Shown: piece by piece, positions 53,250 to 61,668 of the stretch | Position numbering within the stretch: position 1 is the first letter of the stretch | Layout: each line of letters opens with the position of its first letter | Source: a bacterium | GTDB taxonomy: Bacteria > SM23-81 > DAOVCL01 | Assembly: GCA_029932675.1 (NCBI GenBank) | Contig: JAOZPP010000008.1 | Span: forward strand, 1-64,000 | Length of the DNA: 64,000 nucleotides | Direction of reading: 5' to 3' | Translations under genes and position numbers: made by a program | Notes under the pieces: generated by a model | What the model saw: the letters and a program-made list of their open reading frames with translations, nothing else | Told to the model about the DNA's origin: nothing | Databases searched by the model: none

Positions 53250-54710
53250 TTAAATTGGCTCCCGTAAAGGGGCTTCAGACCTCATCAGGAGGGCCTCGGT
53301 GATCGGGTAGTATTCATCGGCTGCCTCCATCAGGTCCCTGGCCGTATTATGAGGAAAGGAAAAGACCTCAACCTTTGGTCCCATAGTCTTGAGAAGGTTT
53401 ACGAGGTCAACGAAGTCCCCGTCTCCGCTGACCAACACCACCACATCGAGCTTGTCAGCCAAGCTAATCATATCAATGGCCATTCCCATATCCCAATCCC
53501 CTTTGGCCGAACCATCGGCCCTCAACCGCAAGTCCTTCCGCTTGACCTGGTAGTTTAACTGTTGGAGCATGCTCACAAAGCCTGATTGATCGCTCTCCGG
53601 GTTCTGGACCACATAAGCCTTGGCCGCTATCAGCCTTCTATCCCTAAGGGCTGAGTGGAGGAGTTTCTGGAAGTCCAGCCGGCCATTGAACTGTTTGGCT
53701 GCGTAAAACATGTTCTGCACATCGACGAAGATGCCTACCCTCTCCCTTTCTCCCCTTCTCTTCCTCCTCACCGTTTGAGATGTCTCTATGAGGGGCTTGA
53801 GCTCAGCTATCCCTACCTTTATCCCTTTAATCTCCCTGGCCAGGGCCTGGAGGGTCTCTTTCTCCTCATCGATTGCTTCCCTGATCCGCATGGCCTGAGA
53901 TTGCAGTGCGGTGAGGGTTTCCCCTATGGCCTCCTCCACCCCTCTTTCCTTGGGTGGGGGGGAAGGGTTTTCCAGTTGATACCTTAATTTTCTGTTCTCC
54001 CTCTCCAACTTCTTAATCTGGGAGGCTAACCTCTCCTCACGCTCCCGATCAAATTTCAGGTCCTGGATCTTTTGGGTAAGCTTGAGGACCTTTTGCTCCA
54101 ACTCCCTCTTCTCGTTTTGCCAAAGGTTTCTTTCCCGGGAGAGGTCGCTGTTCTCCTTTTGGAGCTTTCTCAACCTCCCCTGAATCATCTGGAGTTTGGA
54201 CTTCAGCTTAGAGATCTCCCCCTCTAAGTCCCTCTGTTTGGAGTCTGTGGGGTGGTCCCCATCCCCAGTAGAGGGGAGGTCCTCCTCAGGGAGAACTTCA
54301 TCTAACCTGGCGAGGAGGTCTGGGAGGAGGCTGTTTACCTCCTGGCGGGGATCAACCGCTAAGGCGAAGAGAAGTCGGCCCACACGGTTTTCCCCCATGA
54401 GTTCAACCGGCTCTTTGAGGAGCGCTCTTACACCGGAAGGGTCAGTATGGGCAACCTGCGAGAGGAGTGAGGAGTTGGCTTTCTTCAAAGCCTTTACTAT
54501 CCGTTGGGCCGAACTCTCCATCTCATAGAAGTCCTCCACCAGATCGACCACCAGCCGCTCCGGGGGCAATGATTTTGTCCTCATCCCATCATAACTGATG
54601 CCCAAACTGTTGCATAGCTTAGCCAGCTCCTTTGGGGAGAAGGAATCGGAGATAACCAGCCAAAGCTCTGCTGGCGAAAGAAGTTCTGCCAATCGATGAA
54701 TTTCAGACAA
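53250..54710 (-). CDS. Coiled-coil protein with a C-terminal NYN (LabA-like) nuclease domain
   Basis: 486 aa from TTG 54710 (AGGAG seven bases upstream); a TTG at 54737 would overlap the previous gene by 35 nt. An N-terminal helical region (about 1-150) is followed by a long coiled coil (about 165-260: LKSKLQMIQGRLRKLQKEN and onward) and a second coil near 270-315. The LabA-like NYN domain (about 325-486) keeps its acidic residues in GIFVDVQNMFYA, GDWDMGMAIDMI and VVLVSGDGDFVDLV. NYN domains are metal-dependent RNases; the coiled coil suggests oligomers or a scaffold. It is next to a second NYN gene in one operon. Function unknown. Confidence 0.75.
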   Translation of the reverse strand: MSEIHRLAELLSPAELWLVISDSFSPKELAKLCNSLGISYDGMRTKSLPPERLVVDLVEDFYEMESSAQRIVKALKKANSSLLSQVAHTDPSGVRALLKEPVELMGENRVGRLLFALAVDPRQEVNSLLPDLLARLDEVLPEEDLPSTGDGDHPTDSKQRDLEGEISKLKSKLQMIQGRLRKLQKENSDLSRERNLWQNEKRELEQKVLKLTQKIQDLKFDREREERLASQIKKLERENRKLRYQLENPSPPPKERGVEEAIGETLTALQSQAMRIREAIDEEKETLQALAREIKGIKVGIAELKPLIETSQTVRRKRRGERERVGIFVDVQNMFYAAKQFNGRLDFQKLLHSALRDRRLIAAKAYVVQNPESDQSGFVSMLQQLNYQVKRKDLRLRADGSAKGDWDMGMAIDMISLADKLDVVVLVSGDGDFVDLVNLLKTMGPKVEVFSFPHNTARDLMEAADEYYPITEALLMRSEAPLREPI

Positions 54711-55119
54711 CTCCTTGCTCCTGGAGAAAGGCCTCAAAATGAGCCAGGGTGGGGAAGACCCTGGTGGAGAAGAACTTCACCACCCAATTTTCCCCCATTG
54801 GGGAGATAGTCCAGACAGGGACCCCTGATTTGTAACACTCCCAAATCTCTATGGCTGTCCCTAAGCTTGCTTCTGGGAGGTAGGCGACCAAAAGGTCAGC
54901 TCTCTTGGCTTCTTCTATCATCTGCAGGAAGGTTTCCTTCCCCTTCTTACTATCGTAGTCTATAGAGTTAGGGTGTAGCTCATAGGGGCAGAATATCTCC
55001 GCTTGGGGAAATCTCTCCTTTAAGGCCCTCTTTATCCTCTCCCGGTAATCTTGCGGGTAGAGCCTCTTCCCTTTCTGAGAGCCTTGGATGATTCCGGCCA
55101 GAAAGAACCTCTTAGGCAT
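54703..55119 (-). CDS. Nucleoside 2-deoxyribosyltransferase-like protein
   Basis: 138 aa. Rossmann-like pattern: RFFLAGIIQGSQKG at the N-terminus, then EIFCPYELHPNS, a central EEAKRADLLVAYLPEASLGTAIEIW and VPVWTISP. The family moves deoxyribose between bases or hydrolyses nucleotides (Glu of the GTAIEIW helix is the usual catalytic region). Many uncharacterised relatives exist, so substrate is not assigned. It overlaps the epimerase gene by 8 nt and the coiled-coil NYN gene slightly. Confidence 0.65.
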   Translation of the reverse strand: MPKRFFLAGIIQGSQKGKRLYPQDYRERIKRALKERFPQAEIFCPYELHPNSIDYDSKKGKETFLQMIEEAKRADLLVAYLPEASLGTAIEIWECYKSGVPVWTISPMGENWVVKFFSTRVFPTLAHFEAFLQEQGVV

Positions 55120-56194
55120 ATTCGGCCAAATTCTTTTCCCCTACCTCTACCCCCAAGCCCATAGTGCCCAGGAGCCGATTGGCCCCCTCTTCTATGATGA
55201 TCCCCCCCCTCACCGGGCTGGAGGTCAGGTAGAGGTAACCATCGAGGTCCGCATATTTTACATTGGCCAGGGCCAGGGCGAGGTGGGTGCCGGCGGTGAC
55301 CCCCACCTTAGTCTCTACCATACAACCTACCATACACCATATCCCTGAACCCTCCAGGAGGGAGGAGATCTTGACACATTTCCTTATCCCGCCCATCTTC
55401 ATCAGCTTGAGGTTAACCAGATCGCAGGCCTCCAACTGGGCTACCCTTTGGGCATCCTGGAGGCTTTTAACGCTCTCATCGGCCATAATGGGCATCCCTA
55501 CACTATCCTTCACCCTCTTCATCCCCTCCAGGTCCCCCTCGGCTACCGGCTGCTCGCAGAACTCGATCCCGTAGGGTTCCATCTCCTTTAAGACAGAGAT
55601 GGCCTGTTCCGGGGTATAACCTTGGTTGGCATCCACCCAAAGCTTCACCCCCTCATCCAGCTCCCTTATCCTTTTCACCTTCTCCAGGTCCTCTTCAGGG
55701 TCGAGCCCAATCTTAAGCTTCAGGGCCTTTGTCCCTTCCCTGATCAGTTCGCCCGCCTTCTTGAGGGTCTCGTTGATCCCCTTTATGCCAATTGTGATCG
55801 ATGTCTCTATGGAGTCCTTGTGGCCGCCTAAGAGGTTTTTGACCTTAAGGTTTGTCCTCTTCCCTAAGATGTCAAAGAGGGCTATATCCACCGCCGCCTT
55901 TGTGGAGTTATGCCCTTCCAATTCGGCATCTATAAGCTCCCAAAGGGCCTCGGCCTCTAAGGGGTCCCTGCCCACTAAGAGCCCCCTGATTTGGTCCAGG
56001 CCAGCAAGAACATCCTTTACCGTCTCCCCAGTTATCCTCTGGGAGGGTGAGGCTTCCCCCCACCCCACTATTCCTATATCCGTGGTAAGCTTTACCAGAA
56101 CCCCCTCGTAAGAGGAAGATTCCCCGGTGGCTATTTTAAATGGGGTTTGGAGGGGGATCTTGAGGGGAAACGATTCTACTTTGGATATCTTCAT
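55112..56194 (-). CDS. Dipeptide epimerase (enolase superfamily, L-Ala-D/L-Glu type)
   Basis: 360 aa, muconate-lactonising subgroup. The acid/base lysines are in ALKLKIG (about 160) and NLKLMKMGG (about 265). Metal ligands are in WVDANQGY (about 190), FCEQPV (about 217) and MADES (about 242). The family epimerises L-Ala-D/L-Glu from peptidoglycan or other dipeptides. The exact dipeptide is not readable. It starts one base after the creatininase-like gene with GAGGTG as ribosome site, so the two are coupled. Confidence 0.85.
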   Translation of the reverse strand: MKISKVESFPLKIPLQTPFKIATGESSSYEGVLVKLTTDIGIVGWGEASPSQRITGETVKDVLAGLDQIRGLLVGRDPLEAEALWELIDAELEGHNSTKAAVDIALFDILGKRTNLKVKNLLGGHKDSIETSITIGIKGINETLKKAGELIREGTKALKLKIGLDPEEDLEKVKRIRELDEGVKLWVDANQGYTPEQAISVLKEMEPYGIEFCEQPVAEGDLEGMKRVKDSVGMPIMADESVKSLQDAQRVAQLEACDLVNLKLMKMGGIRKCVKISSLLEGSGIWCMVGCMVETKVGVTAGTHLALALANVKYADLDGYLYLTSSPVRGGIIIEEGANRLLGTMGLGVEVGEKNLAEYA

Positions 56195-56195
56195 T

Positions 56196-56978
56196 TTACA
56201 CCTCTATGGAACTTAGCTGCTCGATCAGATCTGCTAAGGCCTTTATCATAGAGAGCCATAGTTCCTCTCCTTTTTCTTTACTGGCCTTTGTTGGATCTCC
56301 CAAAACCCCTTGGGGGGAGAGCTCCCCCACATCAAACCCCCAGCTCACCCTTTGGGGAGAGGAGAACTCCAGATAAGGGGAGGGATATTTCACCTCTGGC
56401 TGGGGGATCTTTTCCCTTCTCACCATCTCCTCCCTGTTAGCTAAGGTAGTGGATGTCTCATACTCTCCGGCGTGAACATCGTTTCTGGTGGTGATAAGTT
56501 TCTCCCTTAAGGGGGCGACTAAGCCCCCGGATTCGATGAAGAGGACCAACCCTACCTTCTGTTTCAAGCTTTGAGCGGCAGCTCTCAGGGCTGGCTCATT
56601 ACCTCCATGACCGTTTACCACCAGTAGCTTCTTTATTCCCTGAGCCCGTAGGCTCTCTCCTATCTCACAGATTAGGTTGTAGAGGGTTGGTGGGGAGATG
56701 GAGATAGTTCCCGCAAAACCCATATGGTGGTAGGACACCCCATAGGGGATGGGGGGGAGGATTAAGGGCTTTTCGCCTTTGACCAACCTTACCGCCTCTT
56801 GGGACAAGTGGTAGGCATCCCAGGAGTCGGTATCCAAAGGCAGATGGGGACCATGTTGTTCCAGGCTCCCCACGGGGAGGATGGCCAAACCTGTTCTCCT
56901 TAACCTCTCCTCTGCCTCTGGGGAGGTTAGCTCTCCTAAAAGGTTCGTCTCCATTTTATCCCATCGATTCTCTCCCAA
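56196..56978 (-). CDS. Creatininase-family amidohydrolase
   Basis: 260 aa. Metal-binding motifs of the family: GSLEQHGPHLPLDTDSW near residue 38, YGVSYHHMGFAGTISI near 85, VNGHGGNEP near 122 and DVHAGEYETS near 168. Known members hydrolyse creatinine, formamides in riboflavin/F420 metabolism, or process peptides (MftE); the substrate here is unknown. TTG 56978 has GAGGGA eight bases upstream; ATG 56954 is the alternative. It is the first gene of a seven-gene operon. Confidence 0.82.
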   Translation of the reverse strand: MGENRWDKMETNLLGELTSPEAEERLRRTGLAILPVGSLEQHGPHLPLDTDSWDAYHLSQEAVRLVKGEKPLILPPIPYGVSYHHMGFAGTISISPPTLYNLICEIGESLRAQGIKKLLVVNGHGGNEPALRAAAQSLKQKVGLVLFIESGGLVAPLREKLITTRNDVHAGEYETSTTLANREEMVRREKIPQPEVKYPSPYLEFSSPQRVSWGFDVGELSPQGVLGDPTKASKEKGEELWLSMIKALADLIEQLSSIEV

Positions 56979-57039
56979 AATGGGAATCCCTCAGGTATAA
57001 ATAGGCATGGATTTTCAACCACAGTCCAGCCACAACCAA

Positions 57040-57068
57040 ATAAAAAACGACTGGGGAAACTTTGTCAA
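57040..57068 (-). promoter_or_regulatory. Promoter of the creatininase-epimerase-NYN-ior operon
   Basis: Minus strand: TTGACA (57063-57068), a 17-bp spacer and TTTTAT (57040-57045), about 60 bases before the first gene. Confidence 0.6.
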
Positions 57069-57169
57069 AAAGAGAAAATCTGGCAGAATTTTGGTCATCT
57101 ACCCGAATCGTTCAGGTCACATCTCAGCTTGCTGGGGTCCGCGGCTAAGCCCGCATTCCTCAGGGGGTT

Positions 57170-58162
57170 CTAATGGGCCATAGCTAAAGTTATGGCTGCC
57201 AGGTTGACCACATCATCAACGCTACAACCGCGGGAGAGGTCATTGGCTGGTTTGGAAAGCCCTTGGATTATAGGGCCTATTGCCTGTGCACCGGCTAGCC
57301 TCTGCACCAATTTGTAGGAGATATTCCCTGTGTTCAGATCTGGAAAGATGAGCACATTGGCCCTTCCTGCAACCTCGCTTTGGGGGGCTTTCTTTTGGGC
57401 CACCTGAGGGATGAGGGCGGCGTCGGCTTGCAGCTCCCCATCGAGCTTCAATTGGGGGGAAGCCTTCCGCGCCCGCTCGGTCGCTTCCTTGACCTTCTCC
57501 ACCAAGCTATGTTGGGCACTCCCCTTGGTGGAAAAGGAGAGGATGGCCACCCTGGGCTCATCTCCCACAAGCTCTCTGTAGGTTTGAGCGGAGCTTATGG
57601 CAATAGAGGCAAGTTGATTGGGGGTGGGATCGGGGACAACGGCACAGTCAGCAAAGAGGAGGGGTTTATCCTTTTCCCCTAAGAGAGAGGGGATGATCAT
57701 GAGGAAGGCCCCAGAGATTACCTCTATCCCCGGTGCCAGTCCCACCACCTGCAGCCCAGCCCGCAGGGTATCTGCAGTAGGATGGGAGGCCCCAGCTACA
57801 TAACCGTCTACCTCCCCCAGTCTGAGCATCATGGCTCCAAAGAAGAGGGGTTCCTTCATCCTCTCCTTGGACTCGGAGAGGCTGATCGGCCTCTTCTTGC
57901 GCAGTTCTTGGAATCTACGCGCATACCCTTCCAAAGCCCCATCCCCTTCCGGATCCCTAATCTCTACCCCTTGCAAGTCAACTTCCAGGCTACTGGCAAG
58001 TTCCCCAATCCTTTTTCTTTCCCCCAAAAGGGTAACTTGGGCAATCCCCTGGATGGTTATCTCCCTTGCTGCCCGCAGAATCCTTTCATCGTCTGCTTCA
58101 GGAAGGACGATCTTACGCCTATTCTTCTTTGCTTTCTCCTTTATCTTTGCCAATAGCTCCAT
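57170..58162 (-). CDS. pta: Phosphate acetyltransferase
   Basis: 330 aa, short single-domain Pta. Starts LLAKIKEKAKKNRRKIVLPEADDERIL. It has EVDGYVAGASHPTADTLRAGLQ near 115, FADCAVVPDPTPNQLA near 165 and the C-terminal FPDLNTGNISYKLVQRLAGAQAIGPI. It interconverts acetyl-CoA and acetyl phosphate, an ATP-yielding step when coupled to acetate kinase (not in this window). AAGGAAGTGA lies upstream of the ATG; coaD ends 4 nt before. Confidence 0.93.
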   Translation of the reverse strand: MELLAKIKEKAKKNRRKIVLPEADDERILRAAREITIQGIAQVTLLGERKRIGELASSLEVDLQGVEIRDPEGDGALEGYARRFQELRKKRPISLSESKERMKEPLFFGAMMLRLGEVDGYVAGASHPTADTLRAGLQVVGLAPGIEVISGAFLMIIPSLLGEKDKPLLFADCAVVPDPTPNQLASIAISSAQTYRELVGDEPRVAILSFSTKGSAQHSLVEKVKEATERARKASPQLKLDGELQADAALIPQVAQKKAPQSEVAGRANVLIFPDLNTGNISYKLVQRLAGAQAIGPIIQGLSKPANDLSRGCSVDDVVNLAAITLAMAH

Positions 58163-58166
58163 AAGT

Positions 58167-58655
58167 TCACTTCCTTCTTAGCTTCCTTTTGATTGACTCG
58201 GCTACCAATGGGGGGACGAAGGCGCTTAACTCTCCTCCCAACTCGGCTATATTCTTCACTAAGGTTGAACTGAGGAAGGTGTAGTTTTCGCTGGGCATAA
58301 GAAAGACGGTCTCCACCTGAGGATTGAGCCGCCGGTTGGTAAGGGCCATCTGGAATTCGTATTCGAAGTCGGAAATAGCGCGCAGCCCCCTGACGATGGC
58401 TATTGCCCCTTTCCTCTGAGCATAATTGGCCAGAAGCCCTTTCAGGATTTCTACATCCACATTGTCCATCCCCTCAGTGAGTCCCTTGAGCAGATTTAAC
58501 CTCTCCTTTGCCGAGAAGAAGGAGGACTTTAACGGATTTTCGGCTACCGCCACTATCAGCTTATCAAAGAGCTTACCGGCCCTCAATAATATGTCCAAAT
58601 GGCCTCTGGTAGGGGGATCAAATGTCCCCGGATAGATGGCCAGCCTTAAACCCAC
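58167..58655 (-). CDS. coaD: Phosphopantetheine adenylyltransferase
   Basis: 162 aa from GTG 58655, the family length. An ATG 54 bases upstream would add a tail with no family match. The nucleotidyltransferase motif YPGTFDPPTRGH starts near residue 7 and the ISSTLVKNIA-type loop is here LSSTLVKNIAELGG near 128. It makes dephospho-CoA from phosphopantetheine and ATP. It lies in a pilin-rsmD-coaD-pta operon; the rsmD-coaD pairing is widespread. Confidence 0.92.
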   Translation of the reverse strand: MGLRLAIYPGTFDPPTRGHLDILLRAGKLFDKLIVAVAENPLKSSFFSAKERLNLLKGLTEGMDNVDVEILKGLLANYAQRKGAIAIVRGLRAISDFEYEFQMALTNRRLNPQVETVFLMPSENYTFLSSTLVKNIAELGGELSAFVPPLVAESIKRKLRRK

Positions 58656-58813
58656 GCCTCCTTGGCGCTCTCCAGGCCGGAGAACAGGGTTATCCTCAAT
58701 TCCAGCCATGATTGATAGCTCTCCTCGGCCTCCAATAAAGGGGAGACCTTTCCCTCTCCGATAGTTGTGGGGAGGAAGATTTATCTCTTTGCGTCCCTCA
58801 GATTAATGGGGTT

Positions 58814-59281
58814 TCAATCCGCGCTAAAGATGGAGACTATAGTCTCCCCAAACCTCTTTTCCTTCCAAAGGAGCCCTTTCTCAAAGGGCCAGGTATCGTG
58901 TTGGGAGTGTTCAATGATTGCTAAGCCCCTCTCCCTTAAGGGGAGCTGAGGAAACATCCCCAATTCGGAGAGGGACCCATAGGGAGGATCGGCAAAGATG
59001 AGATCAAATTTAGACCCTTCCTTATTTATCTTCCCTATGGCTCGAATTACATCACTCTGCCATACCCTGGCTTCCAGGTCAAACCTCCGCAGGTTTTCCC
59101 TGATTAGCTCAACAGCTTCCCTTTTTTTCTCCACGAAGAGGACCTGGCTAGCCCCGCGGCTTAAGGCCTCTATTCCCAGGGAGCCGATTCCAGCATAGAG
59201 ATCTAAAACTTTAGCCCCCTCCACCCTTTCCCCGATCACTGAGAAGATCCACTCCCGCACTCGTCCCAGAGTGGGCCGCAC
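58814..59281 (-). CDS. rsmD: 16S rRNA (guanine966-N2)-methyltransferase RsmD
   Basis: 155 aa from the first canonical start (GTG 59281). The SAM site is VLDLYAGIGSLGIEALSRGA and the catalytic motif is FADPPY. The conserved RsmD N-terminus (RIIGGRLKGARLKSSPGKR) is encoded in frame upstream, 59282-59338. Between it and the in-frame stop at 59348-59350 there is no ATG, GTG or TTG. GTA occupies the position where the family methionine would be, so the true start is unclear. The methylated guanine lies in 30S subunits. Confidence 0.88.
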   Translation of the reverse strand: MRPTLGRVREWIFSVIGERVEGAKVLDLYAGIGSLGIEALSRGASQVLFVEKKREAVELIRENLRRFDLEARVWQSDVIRAIGKINKEGSKFDLIFADPPYGSLSELGMFPQLPLRERGLAIIEHSQHDTWPFEKGLLWKEKRFGETIVSIFSAD

Positions 59282-59347
59282 CCTCTTTCCAGGAGAGGAC
59301 TTGAGCCTTGCCCCCTTTAACCTTCCCCCTATTATCCTTACCCCACG

Positions 59348-59710
59348 CTACTCTTGCCAGCTTGGATGGCCATTCTTTATGGAACCATGGCCATTGGGGC
59401 ATTCGACTACAAAATCAGTGGAGTCAGCGGTAATCTTATACTCTGCGCCATCAAGAGGACAGGTATGGGCAATGGTCTTCGGCATAAGGGGTACAAGTAG
59501 GGTAAGACTATCTGTGTAAGTCCCGCTCTGGTTGAAATACTGGAATTCCGCCCTGGAAAGAGCAACCATCTGAGAACGGCAAAGGGCCTCTATCTTCCCC
59601 TTTTCCCTCTCCTTTAGTTGGGGAACAACCAAAACAGCGACTATTCCTGCCAGAAGGATGATAATCAGAGCTACCAGAAGGGTTAGCCCTTTCTCCTCTT
59701 TCCGGTGCAT
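59348..59710 (-). CDS. Type IV pilin-like / pseudopilin protein
   Basis: 120 aa. The N-terminus has basic residues, then the prepilin-type cleavage site KEEKG followed by LTLLVALIIILLAGIVAVLVV, and a charged spacer. The usual glutamate at position 5 of the mature chain is a valine. A short C-terminal domain has two cysteines (TCPLDG...VECPNG) that could form a disulfide. No pilus assembly genes are nearby. GGGGGA precedes the ATG, and the gene leads the rsmD-coaD-pta operon. Confidence 0.75.
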   Translation of the reverse strand: MHRKEEKGLTLLVALIIILLAGIVAVLVVPQLKEREKGKIEALCRSQMVALSRAEFQYFNQSGTYTDSLTLLVPLMPKTIAHTCPLDGAEYKITADSTDFVVECPNGHGSIKNGHPSWQE

Positions 59711-59798
59711 CTTTCCCCCTTTTTAAGTAAGGTTTTCTCTTAGCAAAATTAGCCTTTGGCCTCCTCTACTAACTAACCCTAAAGTTAAATTTAGGTAA

Positions 59799-59827
59799 AG
59801 CATACAAATTATATTCACCCTTGTCAA
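59799..59827 (-). promoter_or_regulatory. Promoter of the pilin-rsmD-coaD-pta operon
   Basis: Minus strand: TTGACA (59822-59827), a 17-bp spacer and TATGCT (59799-59804). A TATAAT within the spacer is too close to the -35 to be used with it. Confidence 0.6.
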
Positions 59828-60017
59828 GGGGAAAATGTCCCCTCTCCTTTTATTAAGGGGCATTCAAAGGGCAGGATGGTTGAAATATAATTCGTATATC
59901 CAAAGGGTCTCAAGCCTTAGCATCCCAGGTCAGTTCCCTGGTATAAGGGAGAGGTTTCGGTAAACAAGGGATGTTCACCGTTGTTTCCTGGACTTGGTGA
60001 GCTGGTAGAGATTTTCC

Positions 60018-60046
60018 TTGATATATGCAGGATTTAACCATATATT
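60018..60046 (+). promoter_or_regulatory. Promoter of the methyltransferase gene
   Basis: TTGATA (60018-60023), a 17-bp spacer and TATATT (60041-60046); each hexamer matches consensus at 5/6. The expected start is about 60 bases before the ATG. Confidence 0.7.
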
Positions 60047-60113
60047 CCTCTCGGAAGTTGCCTCAAAGAGGAGGGGTAACCCATGAGAGCCCCTCGGAGG
60101 AGCGAATCTGATT

Positions 60114-60914
60114 ATGACCTTCCCAGGATCAGAAGACTACGGCCCTGGTTGGTGGAGGGAGTATTACCCGGTTGTTTTTCCCCTTTGGAAACCCTGGAAC
60201 CAGCCGCTGGAGGGGGAAGCGGAAAAGGTGATCGGCTTTATCCTCCAGAACGTAAATTGGGACCCGCAAGCCCCCTTCTTGGATCTGGGTTGTGGTGAGG
60301 GAAGGCATAGTCGATGGCTGGTGAGGCGAGGCCTTCAAGGTTATGCCCTCGACTTCTTTAGGGATAGGATTAGCTGGGGAGTGGAGAGGAGCAGTGCCCA
60401 GGGCCTCAGTGGTCCTGGGTTCATCCAGGCCGATATGAGGTTACCTCCCTTCAAGCATCATAGCTTTGGCCTAATCCTGCTTATGGATACCACATTTGGC
60501 ATATTTGACGATCCCACTAATCTCTTGCTCCTTCAGCAGCTCTACCAACTACTTGCCCAAGGAGGAACCCTCTTTATGCAGGTGCTCAACCCCCAGTTTT
60601 GGGGAAGGGGTGAGATGGTAGTTGACCTGGGGAAGGGGAATGGATGGAGGGGGAGGCTGATGAGGCGCTACCGGTTTGATCAGGGATCTAGCCTCCTCTA
60701 TGACCAATTATGGCTGGAAGGCGAAAGGGGAGAGGTGCTCCACCGCTATCCCGATCAGATATTGAGGCTCTACAGAACTGAGGAGATGGTGGCTCTCTGC
60801 CTCCAATCTGGCTTTCAGAAGGTCAAATTCTGCTCTGCTGCGGATTGGGGGCCACCGGATTCCCTCTATGAATTCCACCCAGACAGCCCAGAATATTATG
60901 TGTTTGCCCAATAG
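60114..60914 (+). CDS. Class I SAM-dependent methyltransferase, substrate unknown
   Basis: 266 aa. The SAM-binding motif FLDLGCGEGRHSRWL is near residue 55, FIQADMRLPPF near 103 and LLMDTTFGIFDD near 122. This layout is like bacterial small-molecule methyltransferases that follow a WWREYYP-type N-terminus. There is no membrane segment. It stands alone between divergent and spaced neighbours, so nothing nearby suggests its substrate. Confidence 0.75.
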   Translation: MTFPGSEDYGPGWWREYYPVVFPLWKPWNQPLEGEAEKVIGFILQNVNWDPQAPFLDLGCGEGRHSRWLVRRGLQGYALDFFRDRISWGVERSSAQGLSGPGFIQADMRLPPFKHHSFGLILLMDTTFGIFDDPTNLLLLQQLYQLLAQGGTLFMQVLNPQFWGRGEMVVDLGKGNGWRGRLMRRYRFDQGSSLLYDQLWLEGERGEVLHRYPDQILRLYRTEEMVALCLQSGFQKVKFCSAADWGPPDSLYEFHPDSPEYYVFAQ

Positions 60915-61221
60915 AGAAATGCTTACCCCCCTGAGAATGCATCCTTTAAAGTGACAATTTACCAGGAAATCTGATGGGATGGACCGTAATCAATGGCAAA
61001 TTAGCAATTAGGAACTTGGTGCTCTGCGGGCAAGCTATATGGGCCGCAGATGAGCGGGATTTCTAATTTAAGTTGAGGGTGATTGGAGGAGAGATTTGTA
61101 GGAAGAGCCATTTATATCTCTCCCTCTATGGAGAAGCAACCATAAGACCTAAAGGTTTGCGGCTACTTAATTTTCAATCTTTTTGCAGTAGAACCATTGA
61201 TCATTACTAAAGGAGGGGACT
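60915..61221. other. Intergenic region with a degenerate palindromic repeat
   Basis: 307 bp, no gene. Near 61150-61180 is ACCTAAAGGTTTGCGGCTAC, related to the palindrome at 39061-39084. No clear terminator or promoter is evident. Confidence 0.5.
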
Positions 61222-61668
61222 ATGGCCAAGTTGATGATCATCTACTATTCCCGCACCGGGAATACCAAGGAGATGGCAGAGGAGGTGACCAAGGGGGCAA
61301 GGGTTGTGGAAGGGGTGGAGGTGGTTTGTAAAGAAGTCGATGAGGCCACAAGCGAGGACCTCCTCTCCTCTGCCGGGATAATCCTCGGCTCCCCTACCTA
61401 TTTCCGCCAGATGGCTGCTGAGCTTAAGTCCTTTATCGATAAGACAATAGATGTCTACGGTCAGTTGAAGGGAAGGGTCGGGGGGGTTTTCTCCTCTTCT
61501 GGCTCCCCGGAGGATGGGGAGAAGTGCCTTATTTCCCTCTCTGAGGTATTGGACTGTCATGGGGTAGCAGTCCTTGGAAAAGTTCTGGCCGTTGTGACCC
61601 CAGGGGAGAGGGAAAGGGAGGAGTGCAGGAAGCTGGGGGAAATGGTGGCCAGGAGGATATTGGGCTAA
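61222..61668 (+). CDS. Flavodoxin-family protein
   Basis: 148 aa. FMN-phosphate loop IIYYSRTGNTKEMAE at residues 6-20, then ILGSPTYFRQMAAELKSFID near 54 (the aromatic FMN-stacking region) and GVFSSSGSPEDGEKCL near 88. It is closest to the NAD(P)H:quinone oxidoreductase/WrbA-like or simple flavodoxin group. It could carry low-potential electrons, for example for ferredoxin-linked enzymes such as IorAB, but no partner gene is adjacent. AAAGGAGGGG lies just before the ATG. Confidence 0.85.
   Translation: MAKLMIIYYSRTGNTKEMAEEVTKGARVVEGVEVVCKEVDEATSEDLLSSAGIILGSPTYFRQMAAELKSFIDKTIDVYGQLKGRVGGVFSSSGSPEDGEKCLISLSEVLDCHGVAVLGKVLAVVTPGEREREECRKLGEMVARRILG

Larger units (their letters stand above)
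59711..60113. other. Divergent intergenic region, pilin / methyltransferase
   Basis: 403 bp holding promoters for both neighbours (59799-59827 minus, 60018-60046 plus). A CCTAAA/TTTAGG hairpin lies in the pilin leader and a GGGGAAAATGTCCCC palindrome is near 59830. No gene seen. Confidence 0.6.

Noticed and set aside
59211-59402. 63-codon minus-strand frame overlapping rsmD
   Set aside because: It is the alternate reading of the rsmD N-terminal region and the pilin end; the rsmD frame has the conserved protein sequence.
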